A stretch of 27,608 nt of DNA from JAUIAI01 sp049680625. GTDB taxonomy: Bacteria; Pseudomonadota; Gammaproteobacteria; Burkholderiales; Burkholderiaceae_E. The stretch lies in the NCBI GenBank assembly GCA_049680625.1, contig JBAUID010000042.1, forward strand, positions 1-27,608. The letters run 5' to 3'. A program made the translations under genes and the position numbers. Shown in pieces: positions 25,660-27,608 of this stretch. How positions within the stretch are numbered: the stretch's first letter is position 1; every line of letters starts with the position of its first letter. Below the pieces are notes generated by a model, which did no database searches, was not told the DNA's origin, and was given only the letters and a program-made list of their open reading frames with translations.

Positions 25660-27246
25660 CGACGGCGTAGATATTTTGTTCTTTTCGTCGATTAGTGCCG
25701 CAATTGTCCGCGCGGCAGTTCGAGCGCCATCCAAAGAAATTGATCGGCCAACCGGGGTATTCTTCGGATGATGAATCCTGACCCGGTTAAACTGATTCAA
25801 GAGCGCAGTGACCGGACTTTTTTCCATAGAAATCGAGGACACAAGGTTTAGCTTCTCGAACAATTCACTTCGGATTCTCTGTTCCGCGCTAGGGCCTAAG
25901 CGCGGTACGACAACAGTCGGCACGCCGCTGGCTACGGCCTCAACCATCGAGTTATAGCCTCCCATAGTGACAAAGAGATCAGCCCGGGATATTAACGCTG
26001 GCATTTCATGGCTAGATTGAAGGTAACGAACGCCAAGTTCCATTGAACGAATCTTGAGCTGTAAAGTTAGTTCAGCGTCCATCAATGGGCCAGTGACAAC
26101 AGTTGCAGTCGGTCGCGTCGCTGGGTCAATCTTTGCCAAAGCACTTAACGCCGCATTCATCATTGGATACGCATCCCGTCCACCGCCACCGGCAATGAGA
26201 ATATTTGCTGAACGCGTTTGCCGAAACGGCCCGTGAGTCAAGTGTTGCGATCGCGCCGATACATAGCCGCAGTAATGGGTTTGCACACCGGGCATGCGAT
26301 CCAAACCGTAAGCCTTTGCACTTGGGAAAATCTGCTCGTCGCCATAGATCAAGACCGTGTCGTAGGTACGTGGGATAAGTTGATTTGTCCCCAATTCAAC
26401 CCATCGCCTCAAGACAACCTCCGGGGCATCCAAAATATCGCGCAACCCGAGAACCATACGCGGACCAGTTGCTTCCTGGGCAATTTGATCGAAAACCGGG
26501 CTGAGCTCTCCCCAGACCCCATTTGGCTCATGATCCACCACGAAAACATCCGGCTTAAATTGCTCTACCGTTTTTAAAATCAATCCGGATCGCAGCGCCA
26601 GCAGATCTTGTGCATTGATTCGCAAACTTCCTGAACGCCACTTGTCACGCGCAACCTTGGTTACCGCGGGCAGCTTAATCAGATCCACACCTGGCGGCAG
26701 GCTAAAAACATCACCCGCCGGGCAACCTACAACTAGTAGTACGCTTATGCCAGGAATTCTGGCGACAAGCTCTGAGGCGATTGCCGAATTTCGACGCATA
26801 TGGCCTAAACCAATTGTGTCGTGCGAGTACATGATCACACGCGGCCCGGATAGAGACAGCGCTTCACCGCTCAGTGCGTAGCTAGTCTCTTCGAGTATTG
26901 ACGCGACTAGTTCACGGAATTGAGAGAGCGCAAAAGGTTTGGCTAGAAACGCAGGCGTTCCAGCAGTCTCTGCTCTAGTTCGATGATGTACCGAATCCTG
27001 CCCCGTCATGATCAGTACTGGCAACGGCAGGTTTTGGCGTCTTACTTCGTCTGCAAGATCAAGGCCACTGCCATCACCAAGATTTATATCCGCACATACG
27101 AGGTCGTATGCGCGCAAGCCGACCTGACTGACTCCCTCGGCGTACGACGAAGCTATCACTGTATCAATGTTTATACGTTTGAGAGCGGCGGCCAGGTTTT
27201 TGGCAAAAACAGCTTCATCTTCGACTATCAGGACACGTCTGGGCAT
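25636..27246 (-). CDS. Response-regulator receiver domain fused to a glycosyltransferase
   Basis: Protein of 536 aa with two domains. Residues 1-~120 form a CheY-like receiver with D10/E11, phosphoacceptor D53 (CADINLGDGSG), T81 (LIMTGQD) and K103 (LAKPF), all expected residues present. Residues ~135-520 are a GT-B glycosyltransferase of the MurG type: VIMYSHDTIGLGHMRRN at the start, IAGGGGRDAYP in the middle, and MGGYNSMVEAVASGVPTVVVPR at the donor site. The glycosyltransferase half is a paralogue of the 20940-22076 gene. The ATG has GAGGT about 5 nt upstream. A sigma-54-type promoter (27274-27290) lies 17 nt before the start region, with an activator site further up. It forms an operon with the porin. 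Phosphorylation by the kinase at 9508-10929 is a plausible inference. Confidence 0.9.
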   Translation of the reverse strand: MPRRVLIVEDEAVFAKNLAAALKRINIDTVIASSYAEGVSQVGLRAYDLVCADINLGDGSGLDLADEVRRQNLPLPVLIMTGQDSVHHRTRAETAGTPAFLAKPFALSQFRELVASILEETSYALSGEALSLSGPRVIMYSHDTIGLGHMRRNSAIASELVARIPGISVLLVVGCPAGDVFSLPPGVDLIKLPAVTKVARDKWRSGSLRINAQDLLALRSGLILKTVEQFKPDVFVVDHEPNGVWGELSPVFDQIAQEATGPRMVLGLRDILDAPEVVLRRWVELGTNQLIPRTYDTVLIYGDEQIFPSAKAYGLDRMPGVQTHYCGYVSARSQHLTHGPFRQTRSANILIAGGGGRDAYPMMNAALSALAKIDPATRPTATVVTGPLMDAELTLQLKIRSMELGVRYLQSSHEMPALISRADLFVTMGGYNSMVEAVASGVPTVVVPRLGPSAEQRIRSELFEKLNLVSSISMEKSPVTALLNQFNRVRIHHPKNTPVGRSISLDGARTAARTIAALIDEKNKISTPSQSNRLGV

Positions 27247-27273
27247 TTTGACCTCGGCAATTACTACTGATGT

Positions 27274-27290
27274 AGCAATGTTCGGGCCAA
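27274..27290 (-). promoter_or_regulatory. Sigma-54 promoter for the receiver-glycosyltransferase/porin operon
   Basis: Minus strand reads TTGGCCCGAACATTGCTA, matching TGGCACG-N4-TTGCT with exact GG-N10-GC spacing (GG at 27288-27287, GC at 27276-27275). Predicted transcription start near 27263, 17 nt upstream of the ATG at 27246. Confidence 0.78.
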
Positions 27291-27396
27291 GGTGTTTTCA
27301 AATGCCCGGCAACGCTCCGAAAATATGTCGCTGACTCATTTGCGCTAATTTTGCGGGCGATAAAAGCGAACCTTGCGGGAATTGACCCGAAAATAC

Positions 27397-27411
27397 TGGG
27401 GCAAATGACCC
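27397..27411. promoter_or_regulatory. Upstream activator site for the receiver-glycosyltransferase promoter (site U3)
   Basis: TGGGGCAAATGACCC; its 14-bp core GGGGCAAATGACCC differs by one base from each of the cores at 11001-11014 and 12252-12265 (the latter on the other strand). The centre is about 130 bp upstream of the -12 at 27275. A weaker copy, GACTCATTTGCGC, lies at 27333-27345 between it and the promoter. Confidence 0.6.
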
Positions 27412-27536
27412 TTCTTCCCCACTGAATCTCAGTTTTTTTAAGTTCAGCATTGGCGTGCCATACACAACGCTAAAGCAGCGTCGTGTTCGATTGTTTTGCG
27501 CGAGAACAATCTTGCTGAAATGCAGGCAAGAAGCGA

Positions 27537-27608
27537 TCAATCCGGCATATGTTCAGGTCGTAATCGCCCAGCCAAAAAAATGAATAGCACCCAGAGCCAG
27601 TACAAGGC
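27537..27608 (-). CDS. Partial C-terminus of a possible membrane protein
   Basis: Entering from the right edge on the minus strand, 23 codons read through a hydrophobic stretch, WLWVLFIFLAG, then a basic, polar tail RLRPEHMPD and a TGA at 27539-27537. This looks like the last membrane helix of an inner-membrane protein. The evidence is only the composition, since the body lies outside the window. The rest of 27247-27536 appears to be regulatory, with no convincing gene. Confidence 0.4.
   Translation of the reverse strand, partial: ALYWLWVLFIFLAGRLRPEHMPD

Noticed and set aside
27298..27540. An 80-codon open frame on the minus strand
   Set aside because: It covers the sigma-54 activator site, has no recognisable motif, and its composition looks non-coding.
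1..27608. CRISPR arrays, tRNA or rRNA genes, insertion sequences
   Set aside because: No regular repeat-spacer array, tRNA-like cloverleaf, rRNA segment or transposase reading frame was seen.

Overview
The window looks like a chromosomal segment from a Gammaproteobacterium. The evidence is indirect: sigma-54 two-component control, an AlgE-like outer-membrane porin, a lipoprotein with a typical Gram-negative lipobox, and moderate GC. I cannot name the genus. By eye, the left third (1-11 kb) is more GC-rich than the polysaccharide block (about 12.4-24.2 kb), but I did not compute this.

Region 1 (1-8.1 kb) is mostly metabolic. It holds an MBL-fold hydrolase, a secreted lipoprotein, and an overlapping pair made of a 6-hydroxynicotinate-reductase-like iron-sulfur protein and a UPF0280 (ApbE-superfamily) protein. 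Divergent from these are a carboxymuconolactone decarboxylase/AhpD-like protein and a lone molybdopterin-binding subunit of the xanthine dehydrogenase family. This suggests N-heterocycle or aromatic redox metabolism. A 405-bp gap after it contains what looks like a frameshifted gene remnant.

Region 2 (8.2-11.1 kb) encodes a membrane histidine kinase and an NtrC-type sigma-54 activator, both on the minus strand and overlapping.

Region 3 (11.1-27.3 kb) is a polysaccharide system in three transcription units. The units are a minus-strand UDP-glucuronate-epimerase-like gene, a plus-strand operon of nine genes that all overlap (two GT4 glycosyltransferases, a heparinase II/III-like protein, a phosphotransferase-fold protein, an ABC exporter, a second phosphotransferase-fold protein, a MurG-like glycosyltransferase, a polysaccharide deacetylase, and a nucleotidyltransferase-pseudokinase fusion), and a minus-strand pair (a receiver-domain/glycosyltransferase fusion and an alginate-export-like porin). 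No Wzx, Wzy, initiating phosphoglycosyl transferase or co-polymerase is visible, so the chemistry and export route are unusual.

The regulatory layout is the most striking result. Three sites match the sigma-54 -24/-12 pattern (GG-N10-GC). One precedes the epimerase, one the nine-gene operon and one the receiver-glycosyltransferase gene. A 14-bp dyad, GGG(G/C)CAAATG(A/C)CCC, lies 75-130 bp upstream of these promoters, with one copy shared by the two divergent ones, and another copy lies just upstream of the histidine kinase. I infer that the NtrC-type regulator binds this dyad, so the two-component system controls the locus. The receiver domain fused to a glycosyltransferase may add direct phosphorylation control of synthesis.
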